64,000 bases of DNA from Xenorhabdus japonica (GCF_900115195.1 NZ_FOVO01000003.1:1-64000), one strand, 5' to 3'; counted from the first letter of the stretch, positions 17,134 through 29,726 are shown. The notes: generated by a model not told the origin, from the letters alone. Made by a program: numbers and translations.

Positions 17134-18530
17134 TATGTTTCAAGTTCAGACGATTTAATCAGCGGTAATACTACGTGAATTTTAATACCGCCTAAAGGTG
17201 ATATTTCTGCACGAATTATTCCATCATGGGCTTCAACGATATTATAGCAAATTGCCAGCCCAAGCCCTGAACCACCGCTTGCACGGTTACGGGAAGATTC
17301 ACATCGGTAAAAACGCTCAAAAACCCGCTGGCATTGCTCAACAGTCAGTCCGGGAGCACTATCCTGTAAATCGAATATCCATTTTTGCTGATCTGAACAT
17401 GCACTAATAATCACTTTTCCGTGCTCATTGGTGTAACGCAGGCTATTTTCCAGCAAATTGTGAAATAATTGTGTCAGTCGATTGGGATCTGCAAATAAGG
17501 TCACGTTTTCTTTTAAATTCAATTTTAAAGAGATTTGTTTATCTGCAAAGCGGCCACGATAATTTGCCACGGATATTTGCAGTAATTCACTGACATTAAT
17601 AGATTCTTTCCTATAGGCCAGTGAACCCCGATTAGAAAGGGATAATAAATGCAAATCGTCTACCAGCTTTGTCAGGGTAGCCACTTCTGTGAGCAAAGAA
17701 TGGATAGTTTCTTGTGTTGGCTTCCGCAAGCCATCTTGCAACGCTTCCAGCTCACCGCGCAAAACAGAAAGTGGGGTGCGTAGTTCATGGGAGATATCGG
17801 CCATGTAATCACGGCGCATTTGTTCATTTTTTTCCAGCGTACAGGCAAGCTGGTTAAAATCTGATGCTAATTTGCCGATTTCATCTTTACTGGATGGGAT
17901 GACGCGAACAGTGAAATCACCTGCTGCGAGTTTATGTGTACCTTCCACTAACCGCTTAACGGGTCTTAAAAGACCACGGGAGAAAAGAAAAGTGGCGATC
18001 AGTGCCAATAAAGTTGAAAAACCTGCAATAATCCAACTGGTGTATTGCTGCTGGTGGGCGAAACTAATGTCGGCCTGACGAGTAATTTTGTCAGATGGGC
18101 TGACAATGACCCAACCGACAGTCTTATTTTGATAGGTGACTGATTTGCGATAACTCCCCGCTGGAATATCACTAGAGTGCCCCACTAAACGATTCATTCG
18201 AGCGTCAACAATCCAAAATTGGGGGCGCAAGCCATGAGATTTGGTTTTCTGACGGAGATAGTTATCCTGTTCAATCGTGCGGATAATTTGAAATATCGCT
18301 CGATCATTTTGAGTCAGAAAATGCCAATTACCTTGTTTCTGGTATTGTTCTGTTAATACTTCTGCCAGCCTATTAGCCTGCATTCGGCTATTTTGTTTGA
18401 TATAGCCAATAAAGCCATGCTGAAAACTGACGTGAACTCCCCAGTGCATTGTGACCAACACCAGCATACAAGTAGCAAAAATTGCCAGGAAAAGTTTAGT
18501 TCTGATCCCCGTTTTTATCATGTATTTCAT
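17133..18530 (-). CDS. baeS: sensor histidine kinase BaeS
   Basis: A 465-residue inner-membrane sensor kinase. The order is: transmembrane helix at about residues 10-30, periplasmic sensor region to about 165, second helix to about 188, HAMP linker, HisKA domain with the phospho-histidine in [11 protein letters not shown] (near residue 247), and the ATP-binding domain with N-box [12 protein letters not shown] and G-box [11 protein letters not shown]. Its start codon overlaps the mdtC stop in an ATGA, so mdtC, baeS and baeR are tightly coupled. In E. coli mdtD lies between mdtC and baeS; here it is absent. Confidence 0.96.
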   Translation of the reverse strand: MKYMIKTGIRTKLFLAIFATCMLVLVTMHWGVHVSFQHGFIGYIKQNSRMQANRLAEVLTEQYQKQGNWHFLTQNDRAIFQIIRTIEQDNYLRQKTKSHGLRPQFWIVDARMNRLVGHSSDIPAGSYRKSVTYQNKTVGWVIVSPSDKITRQADISFAHQQQYTSWIIAGFSTLLALIATFLFSRGLLRPVKRLVEGTHKLAAGDFTVRVIPSSKDEIGKLASDFNQLACTLEKNEQMRRDYMADISHELRTPLSVLRGELEALQDGLRKPTQETIHSLLTEVATLTKLVDDLHLLSLSNRGSLAYRKESINVSELLQISVANYRGRFADKQISLKLNLKENVTLFADPNRLTQLFHNLLENSLRYTNEHGKVIISACSDQQKWIFDLQDSAPGLTVEQCQRVFERFYRCESSRNRASGGSGLGLAICYNIVEAHDGIIRAEISPLGGIKIHVVLPLIKSSELET

Positions 18531-21500
18531 TTTGACTCAGTTACCCGAGATAGGGAGATGTTGAGTGTTGCCTGATGATGACGCCATTTTTCACGCAATC
18601 GGTCAAAAAACAGATACACAACCGGAGTGGTATACAGAGTGAGAAGTTGACTCATCACCAGACCACCAACAATAGTGATCCCCAGCGGGAAGCGTAATTC
18701 AGCCCCATCTCCATTGCTCAGTACCAAAGGTAAAGCACCCGCCAGAGCAGAGAACGTCGTCATCATGATCGGACGGAATCGCAATAAACTAGCCTGAAAA
18801 ATCGCTTCCTGGGCACTGAGTTTGCCGCTTCGTTGTGCTTCAAGGGCAAAATCCACCATGATAATGGCGTTTTTCTTGACAATACCGACCAACAGCATAA
18901 TTCCAATCATAGCAATTAGGCTAAATGGAGTATTGAACAGTTCCAGAGCCAATAAAGCACCTATTCCCGCAGAAGGCAGGGTAGAAAGAATTGTCAGAGG
19001 ATGGATGTAACTTTCATAGAGCACTCCGAGCACCAGATAAACAGTGACGATGGCAGCAAGGATCACCAGTAATTGGGAGTGCTCGCTCTCTTGGAAATCC
19101 TGTGCTGTACCAGCGAAAGAGCTACGCACTGCTGAAGGAACACCCAGTTCTGTTATTGTTCTTTCTATTGCACTGATTGCATCGGACAACGTATAGCCGG
19201 GTGCCACATCAAACGCAATAGTAGAAGAAGCTGAAAGCCCCTGATGATAAACGTCCAATGGTGCATTAGAAGGATACCACTGTGCAAAGTAGGAGAGGGG
19301 AATGCGTTCTCCCTTGCTATTAATGACAAACATTTTCTCCAGCGCGCTGGGATCTTGGTTATATTGCGGAGCAACTTCCATGACTACTCTGTATTGATTC
19401 AGCGGTTCGTAAATCGTGGAAACTTGCCTCTGTCCAAAAGCGTTGTTGAGCAAATTATTTGCCTCGGCAACATTAATGCCCAAATGAGCCATAACATCAC
19501 GATCATAGGTAATCGCTATTTCAGCAGCTTTAGCCTCTTCATCGTCATCAGCATTGACATCTACCAATTGAGGTATTTTTTCCAATGCTTTCTTGACAAT
19601 AGGACTCCATTTACGCAGCTCGCCAAAATCATCAGACAGTAAATTAAACTGATAAGTTGATTTAGCTCCCCGTCCTCCGCTTCTTAGATCTTGAACAGGA
19701 ACTAAATATAAGCGTGCTCCTGCTTCATTGGTCAGTTTGCTTCTTAAGCGGGTAATAACTTGCTGGATACTTTCGGTACGTTCTTTCAATGGCTTCAGAG
19801 AAATAAACATAGAGCCTGTATTGATGCTGTCACCACCAGTAGAACCCACAACATTATCCACGGATGGATCGTCATTGACGACCTGCATAAAGCGTTTCAC
19901 TTTTTCACGCATGGCTTGAAATGAAATACTTTGGTCAGCAATCACAAAACCCAGCATTTTCCCCGTATCTTGTTTAGGGAAAAGTGTTTTTGGGATACTG
20001 ACATAGAGCCAGATATTCAGGGCAATAATGCCAAGTAATGCCAACAATACCCAACGAGTATGATTGAGTATCCATTTCAATGAACGGCCATAGCCTTGCT
20101 GAATTCTCAGCAATACCTTCCCGAACCCCAGTGTCTGCTTCTGTGTGTTTGCTGGTGTGGATTTGAGCAAGTAAGCACACATCATTGGAGTCAAGGTCAG
20201 TGAAATGAACAAAGAAATCCCGATGGCGGTTGTAAGTGTGACCGCAAAATCCCGGAATAATCTGCCGAGTAACTCATCAATTAATACGAGGGGAATAAAT
20301 ACTGCAACGAGTGACAGGCTCATAGCCAATACAGTGAAACCAACTTCTCTGACCCCTTTGAGAGCGGCTTGCATGGGTTTTAACCCAGCATTCAGGTGGC
20401 GGGAAATATTCTCCAGTACCACAATGGCATCATCGACAACAAATCCAGTGGCAATGGTTAATGCCATCAAAGAGAGGTTGTTCAAACTGAAACCACATAA
20501 ATACATGGCGGTAAAGGTGCCAATCAGTGATACCGGAACGGCAATTGCCGGAATCAATGTCGCTCGGCCAGAACGTAAAAACAGGAACACGACCAGAATC
20601 ACCGAGGCGACGGCAATCGCTAGTGCACTTTTTACTTCTTGCAGAGAAGTTTGAATAGCCGGTGAACGATCCTGAGCAATATTTAGCTGAATATTGGCGG
20701 GTAAAGATGCTTGCAGATTAGGAAGTTGCTCACGAATGCGTTGAACGGTTGAGATAATATTTGCACCCGCTTCACGACGGATAATAAGAACAATAGCAGA
20801 CTTATTTCCGGACATACCTGCTGCGCGAATATCCTCGACAGAGTTCTTAACATTTGCGACATCCTGCAACCTGACAGGGGCTCCATTATTATAATGCACA
20901 ATAATCGAGCGGTAACTGTCAGGGGTTTTCAGTTCGTCATTGGTACGTAGTTGCCAAATCTGTTTATCGGAATCAATATGTCCCGTTGGAAATTGGACAT
21001 TGGCATTATTGATGGCATTACCGACATCGTTGAGAGAAACACCTTGATTGAAAAGTGAATTCGGGTTTAGTTCAACACGTATTGCCGGTAATGAACTACC
21101 GCCGATACTGACTTTACTGACGCCTTCCGTCTGAGAAATTCTTTGGGCCAATCTGGTAGAAGCAAGATCATACAATTGTCCCTCACTATAATTGTCAGAG
21201 GTGAGGGTTAAAATCATAATCGGGGCATCTGACAAATTGGCTTTATAATATCTCGGTTTGCTTGGCATACCGGAAGGCAATAAGCTTTGTGCGGCATTGA
21301 TGGCCGCTTGAACATCCCGTGCCGCACCGTTGATATCCCGGTTGAGATTGAACTCCAGATAAATAAAAGAGGCCCCCAGTGAGCTGGCGGAAGACATCTC
21401 TTTTACCCCTGAAATCCGACCCAATGCACGTTCCAGAGGCGTCGTCACTGAGGATGCCATAGTTTCTGGTGACGCGCCGGGCATGGAGGCACGAACCGTT

Positions 21501-21634
21501 ATCACGGGAAAATCAATTTGTGGCAGTGGTGACACAGGCAGCAAGAAAAAACTGAATGCACCACAGAGAGTGATGGCTACACTCAGTAATGTTGTAGCAA
21601 CTGGCCGCTGAATAAATAGGGCGAAGAATTTCAC
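18527..21634 (-). CDS. mdtC: RND multidrug efflux transporter subunit MdtC
   Basis: A 1035-residue inner-membrane pump subunit of the hydrophobe/amphiphile efflux RND family. With MdtB it forms the heteromultimeric MdtBC trimer, which exports bile salts, novobiocin and other compounds through MdtA and TolC. The two-fold repeated RND architecture is visible, with helix-4 proton-relay aspartates in [17 protein letters not shown] (near residue 400) and the opening [17 protein letters not shown]. Length and sequence fit E. coli MdtC. Its start overlaps the mdtB stop (ATGA), and its stop overlaps the baeS start. Confidence 0.96.
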   Translation of the reverse strand: MKFFALFIQRPVATTLLSVAITLCGAFSFFLLPVSPLPQIDFPVITVRASMPGASPETMASSVTTPLERALGRISGVKEMSSASSLGASFIYLEFNLNRDINGAARDVQAAINAAQSLLPSGMPSKPRYYKANLSDAPIMILTLTSDNYSEGQLYDLASTRLAQRISQTEGVSKVSIGGSSLPAIRVELNPNSLFNQGVSLNDVGNAINNANVQFPTGHIDSDKQIWQLRTNDELKTPDSYRSIIVHYNNGAPVRLQDVANVKNSVEDIRAAGMSGNKSAIVLIIRREAGANIISTVQRIREQLPNLQASLPANIQLNIAQDRSPAIQTSLQEVKSALAIAVASVILVVFLFLRSGRATLIPAIAVPVSLIGTFTAMYLCGFSLNNLSLMALTIATGFVVDDAIVVLENISRHLNAGLKPMQAALKGVREVGFTVLAMSLSLVAVFIPLVLIDELLGRLFRDFAVTLTTAIGISLFISLTLTPMMCAYLLKSTPANTQKQTLGFGKVLLRIQQGYGRSLKWILNHTRWVLLALLGIIALNIWLYVSIPKTLFPKQDTGKMLGFVIADQSISFQAMREKVKRFMQVVNDDPSVDNVVGSTGGDSINTGSMFISLKPLKERTESIQQVITRLRSKLTNEAGARLYLVPVQDLRSGGRGAKSTYQFNLLSDDFGELRKWSPIVKKALEKIPQLVDVNADDDEEAKAAEIAITYDRDVMAHLGINVAEANNLLNNAFGQRQVSTIYEPLNQYRVVMEVAPQYNQDPSALEKMFVINSKGERIPLSYFAQWYPSNAPLDVYHQGLSASSTIAFDVAPGYTLSDAISAIERTITELGVPSAVRSSFAGTAQDFQESEHSQLLVILAAIVTVYLVLGVLYESYIHPLTILSTLPSAGIGALLALELFNTPFSLIAMIGIMLLVGIVKKNAIIMVDFALEAQRSGKLSAQEAIFQASLLRFRPIMMTTFSALAGALPLVLSNGDGAELRFPLGITIVGGLVMSQLLTLYTTPVVYLFFDRLREKWRHHQATLNISLSRVTESK

Positions 21635-24600
21635 AGCGGCTCCTGATGATTAATTGAGGATTTATCAAGCCTTATTTGCTTATCTTTGCCGTTTTTTCGG
21701 TAATAGCATGCTAGCTTATCAAACAGCAGATAAATAACGGGAGTTGTGAACAAGGTTAGAATCTGGCTCATGATCAGGCCCCCGACCATGCTTGCGCCTA
21801 AAGGACGGCGCAGCTCTGCACCGATACCGGTACTCAACATCAGTGGCAATGCTCCCAGCAGCGCTGCCATTGTTGTCATCAAGATTGGCCTGAAACGCAA
21901 CAAACAGGCTTGGTAAATGGCCTCATAAGGAGGCATTCCTTTTTCCCGCTCTGCCGCCAGAGCAAAATCAATCATCATGATGGCATTTTTCTTCACAATG
22001 CCGATCAAGAGAATGATCCCAATGACGGCGATAATATCTAATTCATAGCCACCGATCATCAAAGCCAGCAATGCACCAACACCTGCGGTAGGTAAGGTTG
22101 ACAAGATTGTAACGGGATGAATAAAACTTTCGTACAATATACCGAGTACGATATACATGGCGACGACAGCAGCCAGAATTAGCCAAAGGGTATTACTGAG
22201 TGCATCTTGGAATGCCAGCGTTGCTCCCTGAAATTGCGTAATGATGTCTTTGGGCATTTGGATCGCCCGTTCTGCCTCATTGACGGCATTGACTGCTTGT
22301 TCAAGGGAAGAACCTTTCGCAACGTTGAATGAAAAAGTGGCGGAAGGAAATTGTTGTAGATGATCGATAGACAAATTCCCCAGCCGCTGTTTGACGGTGG
22401 CAATGGTATTGAGAGGTACCATTTTTCCATCATTACCGGTCAGATAAAGATTATTCAGCGCTTCCAGCCCCTGAGCATTCTTCGTATCTTGCTCAAGGAT
22501 GACGCGATACTGATTTGATTGAGTGTAAATGGTCGAAATCAGGCGTTGGCCAAAAGCGTTATACAAGGCATTATCCACCGCAGCCATAGAGATCCCAAAC
22601 CGACTGGCCATATCTCGATTTACATGGAGATAAGCCACTAACCCTTGATTTTGCCAATTGTTACCGATATCCACCAACTCTGGTCGTTGTTTCAGGGCAT
22701 TTTGCAATTTAGGAACCCAGACAGCGAGTTCATCAAGTGAAGTAGCCTGCAATGTAAACTGATATTGCGTGCGTGATAATTGGGTATCAATTGTCAAATC
22801 CTGTGTTGGTTGTAGGTACAGTGTGACATCAGGGACTTTGGCAATGCGCGCCTGTAAACGTGGAATGACTTCGTCAATGGGATCGTCACGTTGGCTGAGT
22901 GGTTTCAACGTGATTTGAAGACGCGCATTATTCAAGGTTGGATTATTACCATCAACACCGATAAATGTCGTGACATTATCCACAGCGGGATCTTTTAATA
23001 ACAGCGTCGTGACTTGCCGCTGTTTATCTGCCATTGCATTGAACGAAATGGATTGTGGTGCTTCCAGTGTGCCCTGAATCAGCCCGTTGTCTTGCAGGGG
23101 AAAGAATCCTTTGGGGATCACGACATAGAGCAGGGCAGTCAGAGCCAATGTGCTGAATGTAACACCCAGTGTAATCCAAGGGTGATTTAGCACTCGTTTC
23201 AGGAAAACAGCATATGTTGCAATCATGCGTTCGAAAAAACGCTCGCATGCCTGTTCGAAGCGATTGTGTTTAGTATTGGCTTCGGGTTTTAGCATTCTTG
23301 CGCACATCATCGGCGTTAGCGTCAATGACACAACAGCAGAAATTAAAATGGCAACAGCAAGGGTAATGGCGAATTCCCTGAACAGCCGACCGACAATATC
23401 TCCCATAAACAACAGAGGGATCAAGACGGCAATTAATGAAAAAGTCAGGGAAATAATCGTAAAGCCGATTTCTCCCGCCCCTTTCAGTGCAGCAGCCAGA
23501 GGCTTTTCTCCCCGTTCGATATAACGAGAAATATTTTCTATAACGACAATAGCATCATCCACAACAAAGCCGGTTGCAACGGTTAACGCCATTAAAGTGA
23601 GGTTATTAACGGAAAAGCCGCAAAAATACATAACGACGAATGTACCTACCAGCGAAAGCGGTACTGCAATACTGGGGATCAAGGTTGCAGTGACATTGCG
23701 CAAAAATAGGTAAATCACCATGACGACCAGTGCGATAGCCAGTAACAGTTCAAATTGAACATCTTTGACTGAATTGCGGATCGAAATCGTGCGGTCTGTC
23801 AGTAGCTCTACATTGACGGATTTGGGCAGGCTGCTGATCAATTCTGGCAGCATGGTATGAATATTATCTGTAGTCTCAATAACATTCGCTCCGGGTTGGC
23901 GTTGAACATTAATAACGATGGCCGGCTTCTCATTTGCCCATGCGCCCAATTTACTATTTTCCACACCCTGTTCAATGGTGGCGACATCACGCAGGCGAAC
24001 CGGAGCATTATTTTTGTAGGCTACGATTAAATTGCGGTAATCATCAATAGATTTCATTTGATCGTTGGTGGATATAGTAATGGAGCGGGTTGGCCCGTCA
24101 AAACTGCCTTTTGCCGAATTTACGTTGGCTTTCATGATAGCAGAACGGATAATATCACTATCTAATCCTTGTGAAGCTACGGCCTGTGCATTCAATTTCA
24201 CACGTACAGCAGGGCGCTGCCCACCTGCTAAAGTGACCAAACCGACACCACTGACTTGAGAAATACGCTGTGCTACGCGGGTTTCCACCATATCTTGCAC
24301 CTGAGTCATCGGCAGGGCATCAGACGTTACAGCCAGTGTCAATATGGGAGGATCAGCCGGATTGACTTTGCTGTAAATTGGCGGATAAGGCAGATCTTCC
24401 GGCAATAGATTACTGGCTGAATTGATCGCCGCCTGCACATCCTGCTCTGCCACATCCAAGGGCAATGAGAGCTGGAATACCAGCGTGATAACAGAAGCTC
24501 CACCAGAACTTCTGGATGACATTTGTTTTAAGCCGGACATCTGACCAAACTGTTTTTCCAGCGGAGCGGTAACGGCGGATGTCATCACATCCGGATTGGC

Positions 24601-24786
24601 GCCGGGATACAGTGTTACCACTTGAATTGTTGGATAATCGACTTGCGGCAATGCAGAAACTGGCAGCATCCGATAACCAATTATCCCGGCCAGTAAGATC
24701 GCAACCATAAATAGCGTCGTAGCAACAGGACGCAGGATAAACAGGCGTGATGGCCCTCCGCCTGTCATTGAAGAATCAGGTTGCAT
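21631..24786 (-). CDS. mdtB: RND multidrug efflux transporter subunit MdtB
   Basis: A 1051-residue RND pump subunit, partner of MdtC. It has the typical first helix after [15 protein letters not shown], the periplasmic porter and docking domains, and helix-4 aspartates in [17 protein letters not shown] (near residue 410), which carry the proton relay. In E. coli MdtBC acts as B2C1 trimers. The C-terminal tail is basic and cytoplasmic. The gene directly follows mdtA, overlapping its stop by one base, and overlaps mdtC, so the tripartite pump is produced as one translationally coupled set. Confidence 0.96.
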   Translation of the reverse strand: MQPDSSMTGGGPSRLFILRPVATTLFMVAILLAGIIGYRMLPVSALPQVDYPTIQVVTLYPGANPDVMTSAVTAPLEKQFGQMSGLKQMSSRSSGGASVITLVFQLSLPLDVAEQDVQAAINSASNLLPEDLPYPPIYSKVNPADPPILTLAVTSDALPMTQVQDMVETRVAQRISQVSGVGLVTLAGGQRPAVRVKLNAQAVASQGLDSDIIRSAIMKANVNSAKGSFDGPTRSITISTNDQMKSIDDYRNLIVAYKNNAPVRLRDVATIEQGVENSKLGAWANEKPAIVINVQRQPGANVIETTDNIHTMLPELISSLPKSVNVELLTDRTISIRNSVKDVQFELLLAIALVVMVIYLFLRNVTATLIPSIAVPLSLVGTFVVMYFCGFSVNNLTLMALTVATGFVVDDAIVVIENISRYIERGEKPLAAALKGAGEIGFTIISLTFSLIAVLIPLLFMGDIVGRLFREFAITLAVAILISAVVSLTLTPMMCARMLKPEANTKHNRFEQACERFFERMIATYAVFLKRVLNHPWITLGVTFSTLALTALLYVVIPKGFFPLQDNGLIQGTLEAPQSISFNAMADKQRQVTTLLLKDPAVDNVTTFIGVDGNNPTLNNARLQITLKPLSQRDDPIDEVIPRLQARIAKVPDVTLYLQPTQDLTIDTQLSRTQYQFTLQATSLDELAVWVPKLQNALKQRPELVDIGNNWQNQGLVAYLHVNRDMASRFGISMAAVDNALYNAFGQRLISTIYTQSNQYRVILEQDTKNAQGLEALNNLYLTGNDGKMVPLNTIATVKQRLGNLSIDHLQQFPSATFSFNVAKGSSLEQAVNAVNEAERAIQMPKDIITQFQGATLAFQDALSNTLWLILAAVVAMYIVLGILYESFIHPVTILSTLPTAGVGALLALMIGGYELDIIAVIGIILLIGIVKKNAIMMIDFALAAEREKGMPPYEAIYQACLLRFRPILMTTMAALLGALPLMLSTGIGAELRRPLGASMVGGLIMSQILTLFTTPVIYLLFDKLACYYRKNGKDKQIRLDKSSINHQEPL

Positions 24787-26024
24787 TAGGAGTTCTCCAC
24801 CTTACCGTTTGATTGTTCTGAATTCTTCTTATTTTTATCTGCATCAAGTGATTCAATTGCCAAGGGTTTGACAATCTCAACTTTGGCACCTTCGGTCAGA
24901 CTGTCAATGCCATCAGTAACGACGCGATCACCTGCTGACAGGCCACTATTGATGACCACCAACTGATTATTTTGCAGTCCTGCAATGACCTTGTGTTTAC
25001 CGACTTTATTGTCTTTACTTATTTTCCAGACAAAATTACCGCTATTTCCCATTTGTAATCCAGCCGTTGGAATAACAACGACATTATTCAGTGTATTAAC
25101 CTTCATCTGGATATTGACGAATTGATTAGGGAACAGCACATTACTTTGATTATCAAACTGAGCTTTCATCTTGATTGTGCCAGTAGTTACATCAATTTGA
25201 TTATCGATACTGAATAGTTTTCCTTGTGCCAATTGCTGTTGATTATTGCGATCCCACGCGATGACAGCGACATTTTCGTGATCTTTCTGAGCCTTTAACA
25301 CAGTGCTAATATCGTTTTCAGGCAGGGAAAACAGCACATTGATGGGATCAACTTGTGTAATGACTACAATGGGAGTTGCTCCCGCACCAGACACATAATT
25401 GCCGACATCAATGCGTTTTAATCCGACGCGACCAGAAATAGGTGCCGTAATACGGCTGTATGCCAATTTTAATTTGGCTTCATCAATATCGGATTGGGTG
25501 GCTTTCACGCTGGCTTCACTCTGACGAACCAAAGAGGTTTGCTTATCCAGATCCTGCTGGGAGATAAGTTTATTTTTCGCCAATTGCTGAAAGCGGAGCA
25601 AATCCTGTTTTGCATTAGTCAACGTTGCCTGATCTTTGGCATATTGCCCCTGCGCTCTTGCCAGCTTGACTTTCAGGGGACGAGGATCGATTTCCGCCAG
25701 TAAATCGTCTTTTTTGACATACTGGCCTTCATTAAAATGTAAAGCCATTAACTGACCTTCCACTTGGCTGGTAACAGTCACTGTGTTTGCCGCCATAACC
25801 GTTCCTAATCCGCCTAAATAATGAGGTACAGATTTGATTTCAGCCGTTGCTACCTGTACGGGAGGATGGATTGGATTGTTTAAATTCCGTTTTGACTCTG
25901 AACCCTGAGAGTTATCTGATGATGAAGGTGCGTTGAAATATTTCCACGTAAAGAAAACTACCGCGACGATCACGGTTAGCGCCGCAGCGAGACGGAAAAA
26001 GTAGGAACGGCTTTCGTTATTCAT
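24786..26024 (-). CDS. mdtA: membrane fusion protein MdtA
   Basis: A 412-residue periplasmic adaptor that links the MdtBC pump to the outer-membrane channel TolC. Residues about 10-28 form an N-terminal membrane anchor. The lipoyl/hairpin region (about 90-200) carries [18 protein letters not shown] and the coiled coil [19 protein letters not shown]; beta-barrel and membrane-proximal domains follow. The tail after residue 390 is charged and of low complexity, as in related MdtA proteins. It is the first gene of mdtABC-baeSR. A convincing BaeR box was not found upstream, only a weak resemblance near 26112. Confidence 0.95.
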   Translation of the reverse strand: MNNESRSYFFRLAAALTVIVAVVFFTWKYFNAPSSSDNSQGSESKRNLNNPIHPPVQVATAEIKSVPHYLGGLGTVMAANTVTVTSQVEGQLMALHFNEGQYVKKDDLLAEIDPRPLKVKLARAQGQYAKDQATLTNAKQDLLRFQQLAKNKLISQQDLDKQTSLVRQSEASVKATQSDIDEAKLKLAYSRITAPISGRVGLKRIDVGNYVSGAGATPIVVITQVDPINVLFSLPENDISTVLKAQKDHENVAVIAWDRNNQQQLAQGKLFSIDNQIDVTTGTIKMKAQFDNQSNVLFPNQFVNIQMKVNTLNNVVVIPTAGLQMGNSGNFVWKISKDNKVGKHKVIAGLQNNQLVVINSGLSAGDRVVTDGIDSLTEGAKVEIVKPLAIESLDADKNKKNSEQSNGKVENS

Positions 26025-26132
26025 TTGCTCGACATTCTCTTAATGTAATGACAGTAATCAGTCATGTAGCATCTTATGCCAAAATAGATGCAAAAATATA
26101 TTATTAGTGTAACCAATGGGAATTAGTCAATA

Positions 26133-26318
26133 ATGAAGAAAATATGGAGGTTATGTCAAAAAGATAATGAAACGCTGAATCTGAAATTTGATTTCTATCG
26201 TACAGCCCAATCTGGGGCGCAGGAATTGTATTATTCCATTGAATGTCGTGATACGACAATTATTGAGTTGTCACTTGTAAAGATATTATTTGGTACGAAA
26301 GAGACTATTAATAGTTAA
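26133..26318 (+). CDS. possible small hypothetical protein
   Basis: A 61-codon frame divergent from mdtA and followed, 15 bases after its stop, by a good intrinsic terminator. That is the main reason to consider it real. It has no clear Shine-Dalgarno sequence and no recognised family. The composition is ordinary and there is no signal peptide or membrane helix. It may instead be a chance frame, with the terminator serving another transcript. Confidence 0.3.
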   Translation: MKKIWRLCQKDNETLNLKFDFYRTAQSGAQELYYSIECRDTTIIELSLVKILFGTKETINS

Positions 26319-26332
26319 AGCCTATTAATCAT

Positions 26333-26358
26333 AACCACCCGCATAGCAGGTGGTTTTA
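26333..26358 (+). terminator. intrinsic terminator
   Basis: Stem AACCACC / GGTGGTT with a 9-base loop, followed by TTTTA. It would end transcription of the small frame at 26133-26318. Confidence 0.65.
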
Positions 26359-26404
26359 TGTTAAGAAACATAAGCTTCTTAAACTGGCTAAAGCCATAAA
26401 TGAC

Positions 26405-26435
26405 AAAAAACGCCGATGTTTTAATCGGCGTTTTT
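26405..26435 (-). terminator. bidirectional terminator after mgtE
   Basis: Stem CGCCGAT / ATCGGCG flanked by A-run and T-run, so it works on either strand. It lies 32 bases after the mgtE stop on the minus strand. Confidence 0.85.
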
Positions 26436-26466
26436 GAGTTTTTGTTTAATGGGGTCTATATCAGAA

Positions 26467-27930
26467 CTAAACCAGAAATAGCGTCGCCAATCCTAAAAAG
26501 ATAAAGAATCCGCCTGTATCTGTAATTGCGGTAATCATCACGCTGGAGCCAATTGCTGGATCTCTGCCCAATTTCATCATAATAAAGGGTATCAATACTC
26601 CCATCAGTGCTGCCATCAATAAGTTCAATACCATTGCCATCGTCATGACACATCCCATGGCAAGGTCACCATAGAGCAGGTAAGTGATGACGCCCATGAT
26701 TCCACCCCAGATAATGCCATTGATAACGGCAACACCCAGCTCTCTCAATAACAGGTAAGAAAAGCTGCCAGTTTGGATTTGATGAAGTGCCAGCGCACGG
26801 ACGATCATGGTGATGGTCTGGTTACCAGTATTGCCGCCGATGCCTGCCACGATAGGCATTAAGGTTGCAAGGGCAACGAGCTGGGAAATGGTATGTTCAA
26901 ATAAACCAATTACGCGTGAAGCAACAAAAGCGGTACATAAGTTTATGGCAAGCCATGTCCAACGAGTTTTTACCGCCTGACCAACAGGAGCAAAAACATC
27001 CTCTTCGCGGCTTAAGCCCCCCATTCGGCGGATATTGGTGTCAGTTTCTTCATTTAAGGTATCAACGATATCTTCAACAGTCAGGCGTCCCATTAAGCGC
27101 CCGTTATTGTCCACTACGGCGGCAGAAATCAAGTCGTAACGTTCAAATGCACTGGCGGCATCTTCACCTTTTTGCTCTGGTGAGAAAGTAACGGTATCCA
27201 TATTCATGACTTCGGATACCAATCTGTCTGGTGCATTGAGCAGTAAGGTTGTGAGGAGCAGCTCTCCTTGAAGACGATTCTTGCGATCAATTACAAAGAT
27301 TTTATCTGTCGTTTCAGGAATTGAGCCTCTGGTGCGTAAAAAACGCTGAACGGTGCTGAGTGTAACATTGCCTCGTACTGTCAAAAATTCGAAATCCATC
27401 ATCTGACCGATACTATCTTTATGGTACTGTAATACTTCTCGGATGCGATTGCGTTGGCTCGGTTCCAGATAGGTCAGCAGGCGGCGAGTGGTATCACGGG
27501 GGAGATATTCTGCAATATAAGCCTGTTCATCTACATGTAGCTTACCAATGGTGCGTAACAGCTCAACATCAGACATATCTTTGATCAGATTATCCCAAAC
27601 GGGAATAGAGGCTTCTACCAAAACCTCACCACGATGGTTACTGTCGATCAAACGCCATAAAGCGAGACGCTCATCATAAGGCAAAGCCTCCAGAATATCG
27701 GCAATATCGGCTGCATGCAGACTGGTCAGCAGCGCACTGACTTCCTCTATTTTCTCCAATAATTGTTCGTCACTGATAGCTGAATATTCATCAGCTTGAC
27801 CCAATAATGTATCGACAAATAGCTTATCGTGGATAAATAGTGAAAGCAGACGTTGACGAACATGTGCCAGCTTTTGGGAATATTGGCTGGCAACAGTTGG
27901 ATTATCAGGTGTAAAGGTTGGTTGTGACAT
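26467..27930 (-). CDS. mgtE: magnesium transporter MgtE
   Basis: A 487-residue magnesium channel/transporter of the inner membrane. The cytoplasmic N domain (about 40-165, with repeated LHAADIADILEALP-type helices) is followed by two CBS domains (about 170-295), which sense magnesium and gate the pore. Five transmembrane helices follow from about 320, including the pore signature MPIVAGIGGNTGNQ near 358. MgtE is not universal among enterobacteria; E. coli lacks it. The gene is monocistronic, 120 bases from yfgG on the upstream side, and ends in a strong terminator. Confidence 0.95.
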   Translation of the reverse strand: MSQPTFTPDNPTVASQYSQKLAHVRQRLLSLFIHDKLFVDTLLGQADEYSAISDEQLLEKIEEVSALLTSLHAADIADILEALPYDERLALWRLIDSNHRGEVLVEASIPVWDNLIKDMSDVELLRTIGKLHVDEQAYIAEYLPRDTTRRLLTYLEPSQRNRIREVLQYHKDSIGQMMDFEFLTVRGNVTLSTVQRFLRTRGSIPETTDKIFVIDRKNRLQGELLLTTLLLNAPDRLVSEVMNMDTVTFSPEQKGEDAASAFERYDLISAAVVDNNGRLMGRLTVEDIVDTLNEETDTNIRRMGGLSREEDVFAPVGQAVKTRWTWLAINLCTAFVASRVIGLFEHTISQLVALATLMPIVAGIGGNTGNQTITMIVRALALHQIQTGSFSYLLLRELGVAVINGIIWGGIMGVITYLLYGDLAMGCVMTMAMVLNLLMAALMGVLIPFIMMKLGRDPAIGSSVMITAITDTGGFFIFLGLATLFLV

Positions 27931-28049
27931 GGAGCACCTTTAAGGCAGAAAATAGGGCAAAAAATTAGGCGATTGTAATAATATCGCCATAAATTTGTGT
28001 GTTATTGGGTATTATATTCTGTTTTTGGGCTACTGAGATATTTCACCGA

Positions 28050-28178
28050 TTACTGTTGTGTTTGCAGATAATGTTCCAATGCTGCCATAAATGAATAGAT
28101 AAAGCGCCCAAATAACATTAAGAAGCTGACAAACAGTATTAATTTTATAATTTGAACCGTTTTCTTGTTCTTTTTCAT
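28050..28178 (-). CDS. yfgG: small inner-membrane protein, YfgG-like
   Basis: A 42-residue frame that starts 12 bases after the ppx stop on the same strand. After a basic start (MKKNKKTVQ) comes one membrane helix and the motif LFGRFIYSF, which matches the FFGRFIYSS segment of E. coli YfgG (63 residues), a small membrane protein linked to nickel and cobalt stress. E. coli yfgG is also a near neighbour of ppx, which supports the assignment. No strong Shine-Dalgarno sequence is visible; translational coupling to ppx is likely. The protein is shorter than the E. coli one at both ends. Confidence 0.75.
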   Translation of the reverse strand: MKKNKKTVQIIKLILFVSFLMLFGRFIYSFMAALEHYLQTQQ

Positions 28179-28190
28179 AACGCGATATCG

Positions 28191-29723
28191 TTAAGTCGAT
28201 TCCTCTTCAATGTATAATTTCCAACCAGTCACGTCACGCCAGTAGCTTTGCTCTTTCTCCAGATCGAGCAACACGAGGGCATTTTGTGCTAAATAATTTT
28301 TGGGCAGATAGAGTATCCAATGACCGTGATCGGTTTCTAGTCTTAATGTATCCGGTGTTGTGGTAGATTGGCGTTGGTTGTTCAACAAAGTTGCCAATCG
28401 CAATATCTTGAGCATGGGAAGATACTGTTTTTTCTTGTACAAATAGAAGCGGGGATGCTCATGTACTTTAACCGCTTTGCGGTGATAGCGAACCAGTGTT
28501 GCCAACAATGATTGTTGTTCTTGGTTGAACCCCGGCAGATCGGTGTTTTGCAGGATATAAGCAGAATGCCGTTGCAAGCCACTCAGATTGATGCTTAAAC
28601 CAACCTCATGCAGCATGGCTGCCCAAAGTAGAATTGACTCTAGTTGTGGATGTACTCGTTTGGGATTTTGTGCTGCCCATTGGTTATAAAGGTTTCTAGC
28701 AGTACACCAAACTCGGTCTGCCTGTTCCCGATCGATATTATAGTGCTCAGCAAGGCTTTTGGCAGTTCGCTGGCGAATATCCTGATGACGGAAACGATCC
28801 TCCATTTCGTAAAGTACACCTTCCCGCAATGCACCATGAGACAGGCGTAATTCCTGAATATTTAAAGCATCGAAAATGCCACACAATATTGATAGCCCGG
28901 AAACAAAAGTTTGTTTGCGGTCATCGGATAATCCCGGCAATTCCAGTGCTGTGAAATCTCTGTATTTCAGGACTCGTTCTACCAGCATATTTAAACGCTC
29001 TGGCGTAATTAGTCCATCTTTCTCATCCAATTCCACCAACAGTTCGTGTACTGCCTTGATAGTTCCCGATGCGCCCAAGGCAAAATCCCAGCCTTTTGTC
29101 CGAAATTGCCAGACGAGATTTTCCAGTTTTTGTGCTGCCTGGAGTCGCGCCCGGCGAAAGTTATGTTCATTAATTACACCGTCCGGGAAGAATTGACGGG
29201 CAAAACTAACACAGCCCATACGGCGGCTTTCAATTAATAGAGGTTCGAAGTCTTCACCGATGACTAATTCAGTGGAACCTCCACCAATATCAATCACCAG
29301 CTTCCGGCCTTTTTCTGGTTGCGTATGCTCAACGCCCATAAAAATCAGACGGGCTTCTTCATGACCAGAGATGATTTCAATTGGGTAGGGGATAACTTCT
29401 TTTGCCCGTTTCAAAAATTCTTGTACGTTGGTGGCTTCACGTAAGCTATGCGTTCCCACTAAACAGACATTATCGGCGGAAAAGCCCTGTAATCGTTCTG
29501 CAAACAGAGAAAGGCAATTCAGGCCACGGCTTATGGCTTCTTCGCTTAATTCATTTTTATTGTTTAAACCATCGGCAAGATAAACCCGCTTCTTTAAACG
29601 CCCAATAACCTGTAGTGCGCCATTAACAATACGGGCGATTACCATATGGAAGCTATTGGAACCCAAATCAATAGTGGCAATTTCTTGGGGTTTGGGCATC
29701 GGGGTATCGTGTTTTAACGGCAT
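28191..29723 (-). CDS. ppx: exopolyphosphatase Ppx
   Basis: A 510-residue cytosolic enzyme that removes terminal phosphate from long polyphosphate chains and, by family, may also convert pppGpp to ppGpp. The ASKHA-fold motifs are visible: phosphate loop [14 protein letters not shown] near residues 18-31 and [13 protein letters not shown] near 143-155. The C-terminal HD-like region contains [13 protein letters not shown]. It lies 3 bases after ppk, forming the classic ppk-ppx operon that pairs synthesis with breakdown. An alternative ATG at residue 9 ([13 protein letters not shown]) is possible. Confidence 0.96.
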   Translation of the reverse strand: MPLKHDTPMPKPQEIATIDLGSNSFHMVIARIVNGALQVIGRLKKRVYLADGLNNKNELSEEAISRGLNCLSLFAERLQGFSADNVCLVGTHSLREATNVQEFLKRAKEVIPYPIEIISGHEEARLIFMGVEHTQPEKGRKLVIDIGGGSTELVIGEDFEPLLIESRRMGCVSFARQFFPDGVINEHNFRRARLQAAQKLENLVWQFRTKGWDFALGASGTIKAVHELLVELDEKDGLITPERLNMLVERVLKYRDFTALELPGLSDDRKQTFVSGLSILCGIFDALNIQELRLSHGALREGVLYEMEDRFRHQDIRQRTAKSLAEHYNIDREQADRVWCTARNLYNQWAAQNPKRVHPQLESILLWAAMLHEVGLSINLSGLQRHSAYILQNTDLPGFNQEQQSLLATLVRYHRKAVKVHEHPRFYLYKKKQYLPMLKILRLATLLNNQRQSTTTPDTLRLETDHGHWILYLPKNYLAQNALVLLDLEKEQSYWRDVTGWKLYIEEEST

Positions 29724-29726
29724 AAA

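Noticed and set aside
20205-20654. 149-codon frame antisense to mdtC
   Set aside because: mdtC is well conserved in the other frame; this is a shadow of its codon pattern.
26104-26130. BaeR box upstream of mdtA
   Set aside because: The sequence near 26112-26124 resembles part of TTTTTCTCCATNATTGGC but lacks several bases; too weak to list.
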